Assembly (NCBI RefSeq): GCF_003598715.1
Contig: NZ_QZFU01000016.1
Location: forward strand, 992,001 to 1,056,000
Reading direction: 5' to 3'
DNA from: Nocardia panacis
GTDB lineage: Bacteria > Actinomycetota > Actinomycetes > Mycobacteriales > Mycobacteriaceae
Length of the DNA stretch: 64,000 bases
Part shown: one piece after another, positions 26,493 to 35,429 of the stretch
Numbering within the stretch: position 1 is the first letter of the stretch
Layout of the letters: every line of letters starts with the position of its first letter
Notes under the pieces: model-generated
What the model saw: the letters and a program-made list of their open reading frames with translations, nothing else
What the model was told of the DNA's origin: nothing
Database searches by the model: none
Translations under genes and position numbers: made by a program

Positions 26493-27260
26493 CTAGATCC
26501 GCCGCAGACCATTCAGAAACGGGCACCCCGCCAACGTGCGTACCGCGCGACTAAGCGACTCGACATCGGTGACCGGTGCGCTGAAAGGGATTCGGTAGTC
26601 GTGGTCGGTGTCCATCCCCTCGATGCGCAAGGTGAGTCCGTAGCGGTCGATGGCCAGTGGGTGGACGACTCCGTGTCGCAGCCGAGTGGGCAGGTGGCGC
26701 GCCAACTGTGCGACCACGTCCGCGTGATCGGCCGACATGTGTTGCAGCCAAGCCGATTCCATGACGCAGAACGGGTCGGCTTCGGCCTGTCGGAGATCTT
26801 CGGTGCCGACCGAATCGGCGCCGGTGGCGTCGGCGACCACCGCCGAATCGATGACCAGCCGCAGCAGGGTCGCGCCGTGCCCGACATCGAGCAGCACCGG
26901 ATGCGGATGGACTCCGGCGACCTCGCCCGCCAAGGCTCGCTGGGCGCCTTCCGGCACCGCGCGTACCCATCCCCGCAACCACACGAGCGCGCGCACCGGC
27001 TCGCGCAGCGGCAGTGGTGCGTGGTCGGTGAGTTCCAGTACTGCGGGTGCGCCCGTTTCTCCGGAACGACCGGCCAGGACCGCGGCCATGGAGGCGGTGG
27101 GGACGGCGATGACCGCGTCGCCGCGATGTCGGATGACGTGGACCGAGGTGGGTGTCGGATCGATACCGGGCATGGCCAGCACCGCCTGCTCGGCATGTGC
27201 GCACGCGCTGTGCACCCGCTCGGCGGCGGACGGTGCGACGGTCGAAGCGGGACTCGGCAT
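26493..27260 (-). CDS. DUF2470 / HugZ-like protein, IdeR-controlled (Rv3839-like)
   Basis: The 255-residue protein has a split-barrel pyridoxamine-oxidase-like N-terminal half and a C-terminal DUF2470 domain starting at SAWLQHMSADHADVVAQLA. HugZ relatives bind or degrade haem, so a haem-iron role is likely but unproven. An excellent IdeR box lies 58 bp before the ATG. In M. tuberculosis the equivalent Rv3839 is known to be iron-regulated and lies in the same neighbourhood, which supports the match. Confidence 0.8.
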   Translation of the reverse strand: MPSPASTVAPSAAERVHSACAHAEQAVLAMPGIDPTPTSVHVIRHRGDAVIAVPTASMAAVLAGRSGETGAPAVLELTDHAPLPLREPVRALVWLRGWVRAVPEGAQRALAGEVAGVHPHPVLLDVGHGATLLRLVIDSAVVADATGADSVGTEDLRQAEADPFCVMESAWLQHMSADHADVVAQLARHLPTRLRHGVVHPLAIDRYGLTLRIEGMDTDHDYRIPFSAPVTDVESLSRAVRTLAGCPFLNGLRRI

Positions 27261-27317
27261 ACGAACCTCCGGAGTGGTGAGCGACTGACCCGATCGAAAT
27301 CTCGGGTCCCCTCGAAA

Positions 27318-27336
27318 TTAGGTTAACCTAAGCTAA
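27318..27336 (-). promoter_or_regulatory. IdeR iron box
   Basis: TTAGGTTAACCTAAGCTAA (plus strand) matches the IdeR consensus at 16 of 19 positions by my count. It lies between the DUF2470 gene (minus, start 27260) and the hypothetical gene (plus, start 27426), so it may repress either or both when iron is high. Confidence 0.85.
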
Positions 27337-27425
27337 GTGACCGACCGAACATTGGCAAGGGTTTCCAACAACCGGATCCCATCCCACCCGGCCTGCCTGC
27401 GGTGCACACGGGATACGGTGGGCTG

Positions 27426-27830
27426 ATGGTGGACAGCGCGGCGCGGGAACCGGTCATGATCTCGCTGGGACCGCCCGCGCGGCGGAGCCTGACCGAAGGA
27501 CTGATCCGGGGGATCGGCGCGGCCGAGGCGCTGGAACTCGATCGAATGTCGGAGTCCGCGATAGCCGACTTCCTGGCCGAGATCGTGCACGCCGAGACGG
27601 GTTTCGTGGCCCGAACGGACAGCGGCGGGTCGGCGCTGGCCATAGTCGCGGGCACCGTCGCGGCGCTGTGCGGCGAGGATATCCGTCGGGCGCTGCGGGA
27701 TCCGGATCTCGTTTTCCTGCGCGGTCTCAAACCGTCCGCCATCGAGGCGACGCGCGCGGTTCTGCTCGCAGTGGAAACCGGCGCCCCCGAGACGGTGGCC
27801 TCGGCACTCGCACCGCTGAACTCGCGCTGA
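27426..27830 (+). CDS. Hypothetical protein
   Basis: The 134-residue protein is mainly helical (SLTEGLIRGIGAAEALELD, SESAIADFLAEIVHAETG) with no signal peptide. I recognise no family. The ATG at 27426 is preferred; the frame opens at 27402. It is divergent from the DUF2470 gene, with the IdeR box 90 bp before its start, so it may also answer to iron. Confidence 0.65.
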   Translation: MVDSAAREPVMISLGPPARRSLTEGLIRGIGAAEALELDRMSESAIADFLAEIVHAETGFVARTDSGGSALAIVAGTVAALCGEDIRRALRDPDLVFLRGLKPSAIEATRAVLLAVETGAPETVASALAPLNSR

Positions 27831-27963
27831 TCTCCCTTGCCGGTATTCGCCGAACGCCACCGCGATTCGGTCGCGACACCGCCGAGGTCGGCAAGAAACG
27901 CCACTGTGGTTGGGAAGTCGCGATGGCCGGGATCAGGGATATCGCGCAAGTAGTGTCGTAGGC

Positions 27964-28878
27964 GTGCCCCGTATCGCCTACTTCGGTCCGTCCGGAACCT
28001 TCACCGAGATGGCCCTCGCCGACCTGGAAGTCGCGGCCGTCTTCGACGGACCCGTCGAGCGGATCGCCGCGCCCAGTCAGGGCGCCGCGCTGGATCTGAT
28101 CCGGTCCGGTGCGGTGGACGGTGCGGTGGTGCCGATCGAGAGTTCGGTGGAGGGATCGATTCCGGCCACACTGGATTCGCTGGCGGTGGGGCCGCGCCTG
28201 CAGATAATCGCCGAGACGGAGCTCGATGTCCGGTTCACCATTCTGGCTCGGCCGGGCACCAGCCTCGACGCGGTCCGCACGCTCGCGGCCTATCCGGTGG
28301 CGGCGGCGCAGGTGCGGGAGTGGGTGGCGCGCATCATGCCCGAGGCGCGGCCCTACGTCTCGGCCTCGAATGCGGCGGCCGCCGAGGATGTGGCGGCGGG
28401 TCGGGCCGACGCCGCGGTCTCCACCGCGCTGGCCGGGGCGCGGCTGGAGCTGGCGACCCTGGCGGCCGGGGTCGCCGACCACGAGGACGCTGTCACCCGC
28501 TTCGTCCTGGTGACCAAGCCGAGGCCGGCCCCGGCCCCGACCGGTGCCGATCGCACCTCCATCGTGCTGGAACTGTCCAATGAGCCCGGTTCGCTCATGC
28601 GCGCGTTCGCCGAATTCGCCACCAGGTCCATCGATCTCACCAGGATCGAATCACGGCCCACCCGAACGGGTTTCGGAACATACCGCTTCTATCTGGACTG
28701 CGTCGGCCATATCGAGGACACCGCCGTTTCCGAGGCGCTCAAGGCGCTGCATCGCACCTGCCATGTCCGTTTCCTGGGCTCCTGGCCGGCATCCGCGCCC
28801 ACCGGCACCCCGCCGCCCGACGACGAACCGCACGCCGAATGGCTGACCCGATTGCGCGCGGGGGTGGCGGACCTGTGA
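27964..28878 (+). CDS. pheA: Prephenate dehydratase PheA
   Basis: The 304-residue enzyme makes phenylpyruvate from prephenate in phenylalanine synthesis. It has the catalytic domain (about 1-185: YFGPSGTFTEMA, PIESSVEGSI, and the Thr178-Arg179-Phe180 motif) and an ACT regulatory domain (about 198-275: LELSNEPGSLMRAFAEFA, LTRIESRPTRTGFGTYRFY) for Phe feedback. The GTG at 27964 is chosen because the catalytic strand starts right after it. The phosphatase gene follows 25 bp downstream, as in mycobacteria. Confidence 0.97.
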   Translation: MPRIAYFGPSGTFTEMALADLEVAAVFDGPVERIAAPSQGAALDLIRSGAVDGAVVPIESSVEGSIPATLDSLAVGPRLQIIAETELDVRFTILARPGTSLDAVRTLAAYPVAAAQVREWVARIMPEARPYVSASNAAAAEDVAAGRADAAVSTALAGARLELATLAAGVADHEDAVTRFVLVTKPRPAPAPTGADRTSIVLELSNEPGSLMRAFAEFATRSIDLTRIESRPTRTGFGTYRFYLDCVGHIEDTAVSEALKALHRTCHVRFLGSWPASAPTGTPPPDDEPHAEWLTRLRAGVADL

Positions 28879-28903
28879 ACAGACCTCGAAGGGTGCGCGC
28901 GTG

Positions 28904-29563
28904 ATGGGCGGCAGATTGGTTCTGGTCCGACACGGCGAGACCGAAGGCAATGTGGCCAAGATCCTGGACACCAGGCTGCCCGGCCTACCCCTGACCGAAC
29001 GCGGTGCGGCACAGGCGAAAACCTTTGGCGCGGGTCTCGCCGCCGCACCCGCCGCGCTGTTCTGCTCGACGGCATTGCGCGCCCGACAGACCGCGGGCTT
29101 CATCGAGGCGGCCACCGGCGTCCCCGCACAGGTGCTGGCCGACGTGCACGAGGTGCAGGTGGGTGCTTTGGAAGGGTTGGGCACGCCTGCGGCGCACACC
29201 GACTTCCAGCGGATCTATCGCTCGTGGCATGCCGGGGAGCTGTGGACGCGGGCCCCGCGCGGTGAATCCGGGTACGAGGTGCTGAGCCGCTTCCTGCCCG
29301 TGCTTGGCAGGCTGCGCGAGGAGTGCCTGTCCGGTGCGGGCGGCGATGTGGTGCTGGTGAACCACGGGGCCGCCATGCGTCTGGTGTCGCGCATCCTCAC
29401 CGGTGTGCCGCTGCTCTTCGCGACGAACAACCACCTGGACAACACCGACACCATCGAGCTGACCCCGCTCGCCGACGGCGGATGGGAATGCACCCGATGG
29501 GGGCGCTACACGCCCCCATTCGGGTATCCGGTTTCGGCCGTCGCCGACGACCCCATGGGTTGA
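28904..29563 (+). CDS. Histidine phosphatase family protein (Gpm2-like)
   Basis: The 219-residue enzyme has the RHG motif (Arg9-His10-Gly11 in LVLVRHGETEGNV), STALRARQTA, and the second catalytic histidine in VLVNHGAAMRLV. It is a broad phosphatase and is unlikely to be a glycolytic mutase, since residues typical of those enzymes are not evident. GTG at 28901 and ATG at 28904 are both possible starts. It probably shares a transcript with pheA. Confidence 0.88.
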   Translation: MGGRLVLVRHGETEGNVAKILDTRLPGLPLTERGAAQAKTFGAGLAAAPAALFCSTALRARQTAGFIEAATGVPAQVLADVHEVQVGALEGLGTPAAHTDFQRIYRSWHAGELWTRAPRGESGYEVLSRFLPVLGRLREECLSGAGGDVVLVNHGAAMRLVSRILTGVPLLFATNNHLDNTDTIELTPLADGGWECTRWGRYTPPFGYPVSAVADDPMG

Positions 29564-29618
29564 GCCGAATCGGCTGTGGCGCAGGGCCGCTCGGCGGCGC
29601 CCACTGGGATCTGTCGGT

Positions 29619-30449
29619 TTAGTAGCCCTCGGGTTTGCGCGGGAACTCCTCACGCAGCGGCAATCCGGTGATCAGGTCCTGGATGGCGGTGCGCAGTCGC
29701 GCGGTGGTGCCACTGCTGAACGACGTCCACTTGACCCCGTCGTCCGAAGTGGTTGCGGTGGCCAGGAATCGGCCGTTGCGGGTGTCGAAGACGGCGAGGT
29801 GATTATCGGTGACCTCGCGGGTGCCGTCGCCGTAGACGACGCCGACGATCTCCGCGTGCGAGGTGCAGTGCACCATGGCCGAGGCGATGACCGGGGCGTC
29901 GCGGGGCGGATTGCCGACCTCGGTGAGCCGCGCGGTGGTGGCCGCCGCATCGCCCGCGTCGTCGAAGATCGGGACCAGCAGTTCGGTGGGCGCGTTGAGT
30001 CCGGTGAGTTCGAGCGGTTCGGCCGGACCCAGGGCCGTGACGAACGGGGCGGGCAGATCGTCCTCGACCTCGTCGATGACGTAGGACTCCGGACCGCGCA
30101 GGGCGAGGGCCATCACCTCATCGCCCTTGGCCAGGCACATGCGACTGACCTGCCCCTGGACGTGCAGCCGCAGCGCGAGGACCCAGTGCGGGCGGTAGAG
30201 GGCGCGCAGCCGCTCCTCCAGTTCGCGGTGCACCGCCCCGTCGAGCAGGAGATCCCGCTCGACGAGGGATGCGGCGGCCGCGGCCATCGCCCTGTCGTGG
30301 TCGGCGACATTGTCGTAGCGGCCGCGGGCATCGAGAACCACGGGCAACTCGTCGATCTCCAGCGTCTCCAGGACGTACTGCATCTCGTCTAGCGACAGCG
30401 TCACCGCCGCGAGCATGGACGGGCCGCGGCCCGCACCGAGGATTGTCAC
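29619..30449 (-). CDS. espG: EspG-family ESX secretion-associated chaperone
   Basis: The 276-residue protein resembles EspG: an N-terminal LSLDEMQYVLETLEIDELPVV, a central TLPAPFVTALGPAEPL-like strand and a C-terminal SSGTTARLRTAIQDLI. EspG proteins bind the tip of the PPE partner in PE-PPE pairs and deliver it to a type VII secretion system. Its GTG overlaps the PPE stop by 4 bp (GTGA), which links it to the preceding pair. No ESX core gene is in the window. Confidence 0.82.
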   Translation of the reverse strand: MTILGAGRGPSMLAAVTLSLDEMQYVLETLEIDELPVVLDARGRYDNVADHDRAMAAAAASLVERDLLLDGAVHRELEERLRALYRPHWVLALRLHVQGQVSRMCLAKGDEVMALALRGPESYVIDEVEDDLPAPFVTALGPAEPLELTGLNAPTELLVPIFDDAGDAAATTARLTEVGNPPRDAPVIASAMVHCTSHAEIVGVVYGDGTREVTDNHLAVFDTRNGRFLATATTSDDGVKWTSFSSGTTARLRTAIQDLITGLPLREEFPRKPEGY

Positions 30450-31606
30450 TTAGCGGGTCCCGCCGGATCGCCGCCGATGACTCCGTCGGCCGTGCAGCGA
30501 CCATCGGTGAAGTTGTCGCCGCGCAGGTACCCCGGGGTCTTGTGCAGGGATTCCGCCTCCTGCTCCTCGTGCACCTGGCGGCCCAGCAGCGGGTTGCCGG
30601 GAGCCGAGGCATTCGGCTGACGCATCTCGACCCGCGCCACGGCCGGGTTGTCGCTTTCGGGGCTGCCGGGGGCCGCGCCCGCCGCGGGCGCGCCCGCACC
30701 GGCGCCCCAACCTGCGGGGAGTTTGAGCGAGCCGACGCTCACCGAAGCCGCGGTCCGGGTGGAGCCACCGGCGACCGCGGCGACACCCGCGGCCATCCCA
30801 CCTCCCATGAGGGTCATGGTGGCGGGGGCAGCGGCGCTCATGGCGGGCGCGGCGGCCATGCTGGTGGCCGCCGACAGCGCGCTGCTCGCCGCCGTGCCCA
30901 CGGTGCTGACACCGGTGGTGGCCAGCGAGCCGACGACATTGGCCGCCTGGGTGGCGATGCTCGCGACGGCCGGATTGTTGATGAACGCGCCCGCGGCGGA
31001 GATGGCCGCCTGGATCGGGTCGGCCTGGGCCTGCGGCGGGGGCGGCGCGTCGGCCCGGCCCGCACCGGCCGCGATGGTGGGCGGCTGGATGAAATCGGTG
31101 GGGGTGGCGACCGTGGCGGTGGTGGCCGCCTCGTAGGTTTCCATCGTCATGGCCGCGCGCAGATCGAGTGCGGCCTTCGCGGCCTCGGCCGCCTCGGCGG
31201 AGCCGTTGAGCACGCCGCCGGTGGAGTAGGCCGCCACCCGCGCGCCGTCGGCGACGGCGATCTCCGCGACATTGGGCATGGCGATGGAGGCGATGGTGTA
31301 GGCGTTGGCATTGGTGAAGGTCTTGGCGGCCATCGTGGCGGCCTGGACGCCCTGCTGCTCGGCCCAGCCGGTGAACCCGCCCAGTTTGCCGAGCACCGCG
31401 AGACCGTTCAGGCCCTCGAGGCCGACGCCGACCTCGGCGATGACGCGCGCCACGGTGGCCGTCGCATCGATCCAGGCGCCGGTGAGCGCACCCCACGCGG
31501 TGCTGGCCGCGTAGATCGGCACGGCGTGCGCGCCCGTATTCAGCGTGGCGGAATTGCCCTCTGCCATGCGGGGCAGCCAGAACACCCCGGTAGCTCCTGC
31601 TGTCAT
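30446..31606 (-). CDS. PPE-family protein lacking the canonical PPE motif
   Basis: The 386-residue protein has a helical PPE-like domain (1-170) with STAWGALTGAW, WIDATATVARVIAEVG and AMPNVAEIAVADGARV. A long Ala/Pro/Gly-rich region and a proline-rich tail follow. Where mycobacterial proteins have Pro-Pro-Glu this one has PRMAEGN, so the family name is by fold. GGGGAGAAG precedes the ATG. The PE gene lies 35 bp upstream and EspG overlaps the end, so the three form an operon. Confidence 0.75.
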   Translation of the reverse strand: MTAGATGVFWLPRMAEGNSATLNTGAHAVPIYAASTAWGALTGAWIDATATVARVIAEVGVGLEGLNGLAVLGKLGGFTGWAEQQGVQAATMAAKTFTNANAYTIASIAMPNVAEIAVADGARVAAYSTGGVLNGSAEAAEAAKAALDLRAAMTMETYEAATTATVATPTDFIQPPTIAAGAGRADAPPPPQAQADPIQAAISAAGAFINNPAVASIATQAANVVGSLATTGVSTVGTAASSALSAATSMAAAPAMSAAAPATMTLMGGGMAAGVAAVAGGSTRTAASVSVGSLKLPAGWGAGAGAPAAGAAPGSPESDNPAVARVEMRQPNASAPGNPLLGRQVHEEQEAESLHKTPGYLRGDNFTDGRCTADGVIGGDPAGPAK

Positions 31607-31641
31607 CTTTCTTCTCCCCTGCTGTGCTTACCGGTGTGCGG

Positions 31642-31959
31642 CTAGATGGTGGCGGTGGTGGCGGCGATGGTGGCCGCGCGGACCGTGTCCTGGGCCAGAT
31701 ACTCGGCCAGTTGGACGCGCAGTGTGGCCGCCGCGTGATGCAGCTCGAGGACGGCCTGCGCGACCGAGCCGTCGTGCGTGCCTGCCACATTGTTGAAATG
31801 GCCCGCCGCCAGCAGCGACACCTCGTCGATGCCGGAGGGGACGACGTGCGTGGCCGGACCGGAGAGCGCGGCGATGCCCGCCAGCCGATCGGCGACCAGG
31901 TCCAGCTCGGCGGCTGCGGCCAGGATGACCTCGGGTGAGACCAGTACGTTGCCAACCAT
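31642..31959 (-). CDS. PE-family protein
   Basis: The 105-residue protein is a two-helix hairpin with the type VII secretion signal Tyr-x-x-x-Asp (YLAQD) after the second helix. AGGAG precedes the ATG. It should pair with the PPE product, be recognised by EspG, and be secreted by an ESX system encoded elsewhere. Ala/Val/Leu richness fits the family. Confidence 0.78.
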   Translation of the reverse strand: MVGNVLVSPEVILAAAAELDLVADRLAGIAALSGPATHVVPSGIDEVSLLAAGHFNNVAGTHDGSVAQAVLELHHAAATLRVQLAEYLAQDTVRAATIAATTATI

Positions 31960-32091
31960 GTCCCTCGAACTCCTTCTAGTGGCGGCGGTGGGGCGGAACC
32001 ACGAGATTTCCCCCTACGAGTGATTGGACGCGACGGTGAGCCGTTCGGTTCCATCGAATCCAGAATTCTTCTGCCGGGTTCGGCGAAAAGA

Positions 32092-32442
32092 CTAGCCCCA
32101 TCCCAACTGATGCAGTCGCTGTTCGTCAATGCCGAAATAATGTGCGACTTCGTGCAGCACGGTGATGGCCACTTCTTCGACGACTTCGGCTTCCGCCGAA
32201 CAGATTTCGAGAATGGCCTCCCGATAGATGGTGATCGTGTCCGGCAGCGCGCCGCCGTAGTGGCTGTCGCGTTCGGTGAGCGCGACCCCGTGATACAGCC
32301 CGAGCAGATGCCGATCCTCCGGATTGCGTGCTTCGATCAGCACGACCACATTGTCGATGGCGCGCGCCAACTCCGGCGGGATCAGATCGAGCGCCTCGCC
32401 GACCAATTCCTCGAATCGGCTCTCCGACATGACAACCGGCAT
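32092..32442 (-). CDS. Zincin-like metallopeptidase family protein (Rv3836-like)
   Basis: The 116-residue protein has the zinc motif HEVAH in VLHEVAHYFGID near its end and IRLLEDRHLLGLYHGVALTERD-like elements in the middle (NPEDRHLLGLYHG, GGALPDTITIYREAI). It belongs to the minimal zincin family (PF06262); the substrate is unknown. GAGGCGG precedes the ATG at 32442. A second start is possible at 32430. It follows the septum-formation gene by 13 bp, so the two are co-transcribed. Confidence 0.87.
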   Translation of the reverse strand: MPVVMSESRFEELVGEALDLIPPELARAIDNVVVLIEARNPEDRHLLGLYHGVALTERDSHYGGALPDTITIYREAILEICSAEAEVVEEVAITVLHEVAHYFGIDEQRLHQLGWG

Positions 32443-32455
32443 TGGACCGCCTCGA

Positions 32456-33544
32456 TTATCGCGGCTGGGGCTGCGGCGGCAGCGGCGCCGCGCCGGGCAG
32501 CGGAGTCGGGGTGGAGCGGCCGTTGTTGGGCGGCGGCACCGGGGCCTGACCGTTGATCTGGATATCGCCCCGCGCCGATCCGGTGATGGGTGCGAACCCC
32601 TCCCGGTCCGCGCCCTTGCCGATCATGCAGTCCAGCTTGCGATTTCCCGCCAGCCAACTGCGCGCGTCCACGAAATCGAAGAAGAGGGTGAGGGTTTTGT
32701 TGCGGATGACGTCCGGCGCGCCGAGATAGTCGTTGGCGGCCTTGGCGCATTCCTCGCCCACGTACTTGTCCTGTTCGTCCTTGGACGGGGGCGAACCCTG
32801 GAAGCGTTTGCTCAGGTCGACGGTGGCCGCGATCTCGACGGCGTGCGCTTGGGCGCAGTCGACCGGATCGGTGGGCAGGTTCTGGTTGATGCCGAGGCAG
32901 GTGCCTTTGTCGTAGACCCTGGACTGATCCGGATCCAGCGCGCTACCGGTGGATGGCCGTGCCGCATCGCCCGCTCCGCGCAATTGCAGCCCGCAGCGCA
33001 GGGTGCGATCACCGTGCTTCCAACCCTCCGGGCTGGGGTACATCAGGCCAACGGTATAGCGGCCGCGCGGGTCGTAGCGGCCACCGAGGTACTGCTGCAC
33101 CGCGGGCATGCAGTGCTCCTCTTTGAGTTCGGTGAGCCGCAGCGAATCCGGCCAGCGCGAGCCGGGGCCGAATTCCACGCCGGGATATCGGCTCATATCG
33201 ATATCGGCGGCCACCTCGAACAGGTGCCTGCCGGTGCATGCCACCTTCGTCAGGTCGGTGCGTTCGGGTTTGGACCAGGTCAGGCAGTCGCCACGATCGG
33301 CGGTGCCGAACTGGCGGTCCAGCACCGTGGAGCCGGGGGCGGCCGGGTTGTGCACCTCGAGTCCCTTGTCGTTCTTGAATCCGGTGACGAACAGCGTGAC
33401 CAGGGCGGCGACCACCGCGCCCCCGGCCACGGCCAGCAGACCCCAGCGCAGGTGCGGCGCGGACAGATGGGTGCCACGCGCGCGACCGGACAGGGGCGGG
33501 CGCGCACCGGGTTCGGGCGACGGGGCTTGGTCATCGGCAGGCAT
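32456..33544 (-). CDS. Septum-formation domain membrane protein (Rv3835-like)
   Basis: The 362-residue protein has a Pro/Arg-rich cytoplasmic N-terminus, one membrane helix (about 32-54) and an extracytoplasmic part with two related segments. The segments (RGDCLTWSKPERTDLTKVAC, later GTCLGINQNLPTDPVDCAQ) carry paired cysteines. It ends in a proline-rich tail. The family is the actinobacterial 'septum formation' group; its molecular role is unknown. Divergent-flank gene order with serS and the zincin matches M. tuberculosis Rv3834c-Rv3836. Confidence 0.85.
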   Translation of the reverse strand: MPADDQAPSPEPGARPPLSGRARGTHLSAPHLRWGLLAVAGGAVVAALVTLFVTGFKNDKGLEVHNPAAPGSTVLDRQFGTADRGDCLTWSKPERTDLTKVACTGRHLFEVAADIDMSRYPGVEFGPGSRWPDSLRLTELKEEHCMPAVQQYLGGRYDPRGRYTVGLMYPSPEGWKHGDRTLRCGLQLRGAGDAARPSTGSALDPDQSRVYDKGTCLGINQNLPTDPVDCAQAHAVEIAATVDLSKRFQGSPPSKDEQDKYVGEECAKAANDYLGAPDVIRNKTLTLFFDFVDARSWLAGNRKLDCMIGKGADREGFAPITGSARGDIQINGQAPVPPPNNGRSTPTPLPGAAPLPPQPQPR

Positions 33545-33627
33545 CGTGATCCATCATGGCAGTGATCTGCTCGAAGTCCCGGACCCGGTGCCGCGACCGG
33601 CCCGGATTCCGTCAGGGGGCGGCGGAT

Positions 33628-35337
33628 TCAGCCACGCAGCGCTGCCCGGAAGACGCCGAGCAGTCGGGTCGGATTGCCGTCGCCGTAGAACTCGGCCAGT
33701 TTGCGCCCGGTCTCGGCGGCGGTGGCGTGGTTGACGAACCACGGCGGTTTCGGTGAGAGCGCGAATTCACCGCCGAGCAGCGAGCGCGGCGCGGGCCGGA
33801 ATGGGCCGCGCACCACGGTGCGTTCGACGCCGTCGAGCAGGAAAGCGTTGTGCACCACGCCGATTCCGCTCTGTACATCGGCTGGGGTGTGGCCGGGATA
33901 GGCGCCCCACGCCGCGCGCGGAGCGAGGAAACCCAGCGCCGACCAGGTGTTGACCGCGATGGCGCCGTAGCGAAGGCGTTCCAGCGCGCGGTCGAACTCG
34001 GCGCCCAGGGCGCGGCGGGTGGCCGGATCGATGAGGATATTCGCGCCGAGCGTGCCCGCGACCTCCGCGTTGGCGAATTCGATCGCGCGGTCGAGAAAAG
34101 CGCCGCACTCACCGCCGGGCAGTTCGACGACGCCAAGGACCGGCGCGAAGTATTCGGTGCGCAGCAGCGGGGTGTCGGTGCGGGGCAGCCCTTCGACCAG
34201 CACCCGCCTGGCGTCCGGGCCGAGCTGGTCGGCATCGGGATAGGTGGCCAGCGCGGCGGCGACGCGGGTATCGCTGCCCGGATAAAAGGCGGGTCGGGGC
34301 GGCGCGGCGGCGATGGCGCGGCGCAACTCGGTCAGGAACCGGTCCTTGTGCGGCCAGTTCGCCGCGACGACCACCACCTGGGTGGCGATGCAGTTGTAGC
34401 CGCCGTTGTGCAGGCGCTGGGTGGCCACGTGCGCGGCCTGATAGCGCAGGTCGGCGGGGGACCAGTCGCCGGGGACCACGATGGTCGGCGAGACGCCGCC
34501 GAGTTCACTGGTGATGGGCTTGTCCAGCAGGGGTTTGTTCTCCACGCGCCGCCGGGCGGCCGCCGCGCCTGCGCCCCAGACGATGGCGTCGTGCGTTTGG
34601 GCGCTGCCCGTCATGTGCACGTGCGCGACATCGGGGTGGTGTACCAGGTAGCCGCCCGCGTCCGCGTCGCCGGTGAGCAGGCGCACCGCGCCGAGTTCGA
34701 GGTACGGGGCGAAGATCTGCTCGAAGACCGGCAGCATGGCGTCGGTGATCGGGTTGAGTTTGAGTGCGACCACCCGGTTGTGCGCGTGCAGCTCGTAGAG
34801 GACGTCCAGCAGCGGGATCGACATGATGTTGCCCGCCCCGAGCACCACGCCGATCCCGCCGGTCGCGGCGGGTTCGAGCTGGGCGAGTCCGGCCCGGCGG
34901 CGCGCGGTGTCCGCGTCGATGCCCGGCCGCAGCCACACCTCGCCCCGGAAGCCGCTGAGCAGCAGCCGGTCGTAGATGTCGTGCGGCAGGATCGGCACCG
35001 CGACGCGACCGCCCGGCGCGGTGCCGAGTGCGAGCCCGGCCAGTGGACTGTGCCCGGCCGCCAGGGCGGTGAGGGTGGCGCAGAGCGCGCCCGCGGCTTG
35101 CAGCAGCGTGACCGGTCCCGACATCCACTCCTCGCCGACCAGCGGGGAATCCGCGTCGAGTCGTTTGACGGTGCGGGCGGCCGCGACCCAGTCGGCGGCG
35201 TGCCTCGCGGTGCGGGCGTGCAGGTCGTCGAGGAGTTCGCGGCGGCGGCGCAGGGGGGTCTGCGCCCAGGCTTTCTCGCCCGAGGCCAGATCGGCCAGCG
35301 CCGCATCGATGGCTGATTGGTCGAAAGTCGTTCCCAC
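33628..35337 (-). CDS. Aldehyde dehydrogenase-superfamily protein
   Basis: The 569-residue protein has the ALDH fold: a cofactor-binding half with GGIGVVLGAGNIMSIPLLDVLY and VHMTGSAQTHDAIVW, a Glu in SELGGVSPTIV, and a nucleophile candidate Cys in NGGYNCIATQ. It is longer than usual (about 480-500) because of N-terminal helices and a C-terminal extension, so the substrate is unclear. The GTG at 35337 is chosen from the start of homology-like sequence. The frame is open to 35622 but that part overlaps serS. Confidence 0.82.
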   Translation of the reverse strand: MGTTFDQSAIDAALADLASGEKAWAQTPLRRRRELLDDLHARTARHAADWVAAARTVKRLDADSPLVGEEWMSGPVTLLQAAGALCATLTALAAGHSPLAGLALGTAPGGRVAVPILPHDIYDRLLLSGFRGEVWLRPGIDADTARRRAGLAQLEPAATGGIGVVLGAGNIMSIPLLDVLYELHAHNRVVALKLNPITDAMLPVFEQIFAPYLELGAVRLLTGDADAGGYLVHHPDVAHVHMTGSAQTHDAIVWGAGAAAARRRVENKPLLDKPITSELGGVSPTIVVPGDWSPADLRYQAAHVATQRLHNGGYNCIATQVVVVAANWPHKDRFLTELRRAIAAAPPRPAFYPGSDTRVAAALATYPDADQLGPDARRVLVEGLPRTDTPLLRTEYFAPVLGVVELPGGECGAFLDRAIEFANAEVAGTLGANILIDPATRRALGAEFDRALERLRYGAIAVNTWSALGFLAPRAAWGAYPGHTPADVQSGIGVVHNAFLLDGVERTVVRGPFRPAPRSLLGGEFALSPKPPWFVNHATAAETGRKLAEFYGDGNPTRLLGVFRAALRG

Positions 35338-35429
35338 GAGCCAACTATCCCGCGCGGGCGGGCGCGGCGCGGGCCAACGGCGGATATCGACGTGAATCAC
35401 CGCGGGGCCGCCCACTACGCTAATGGGCC

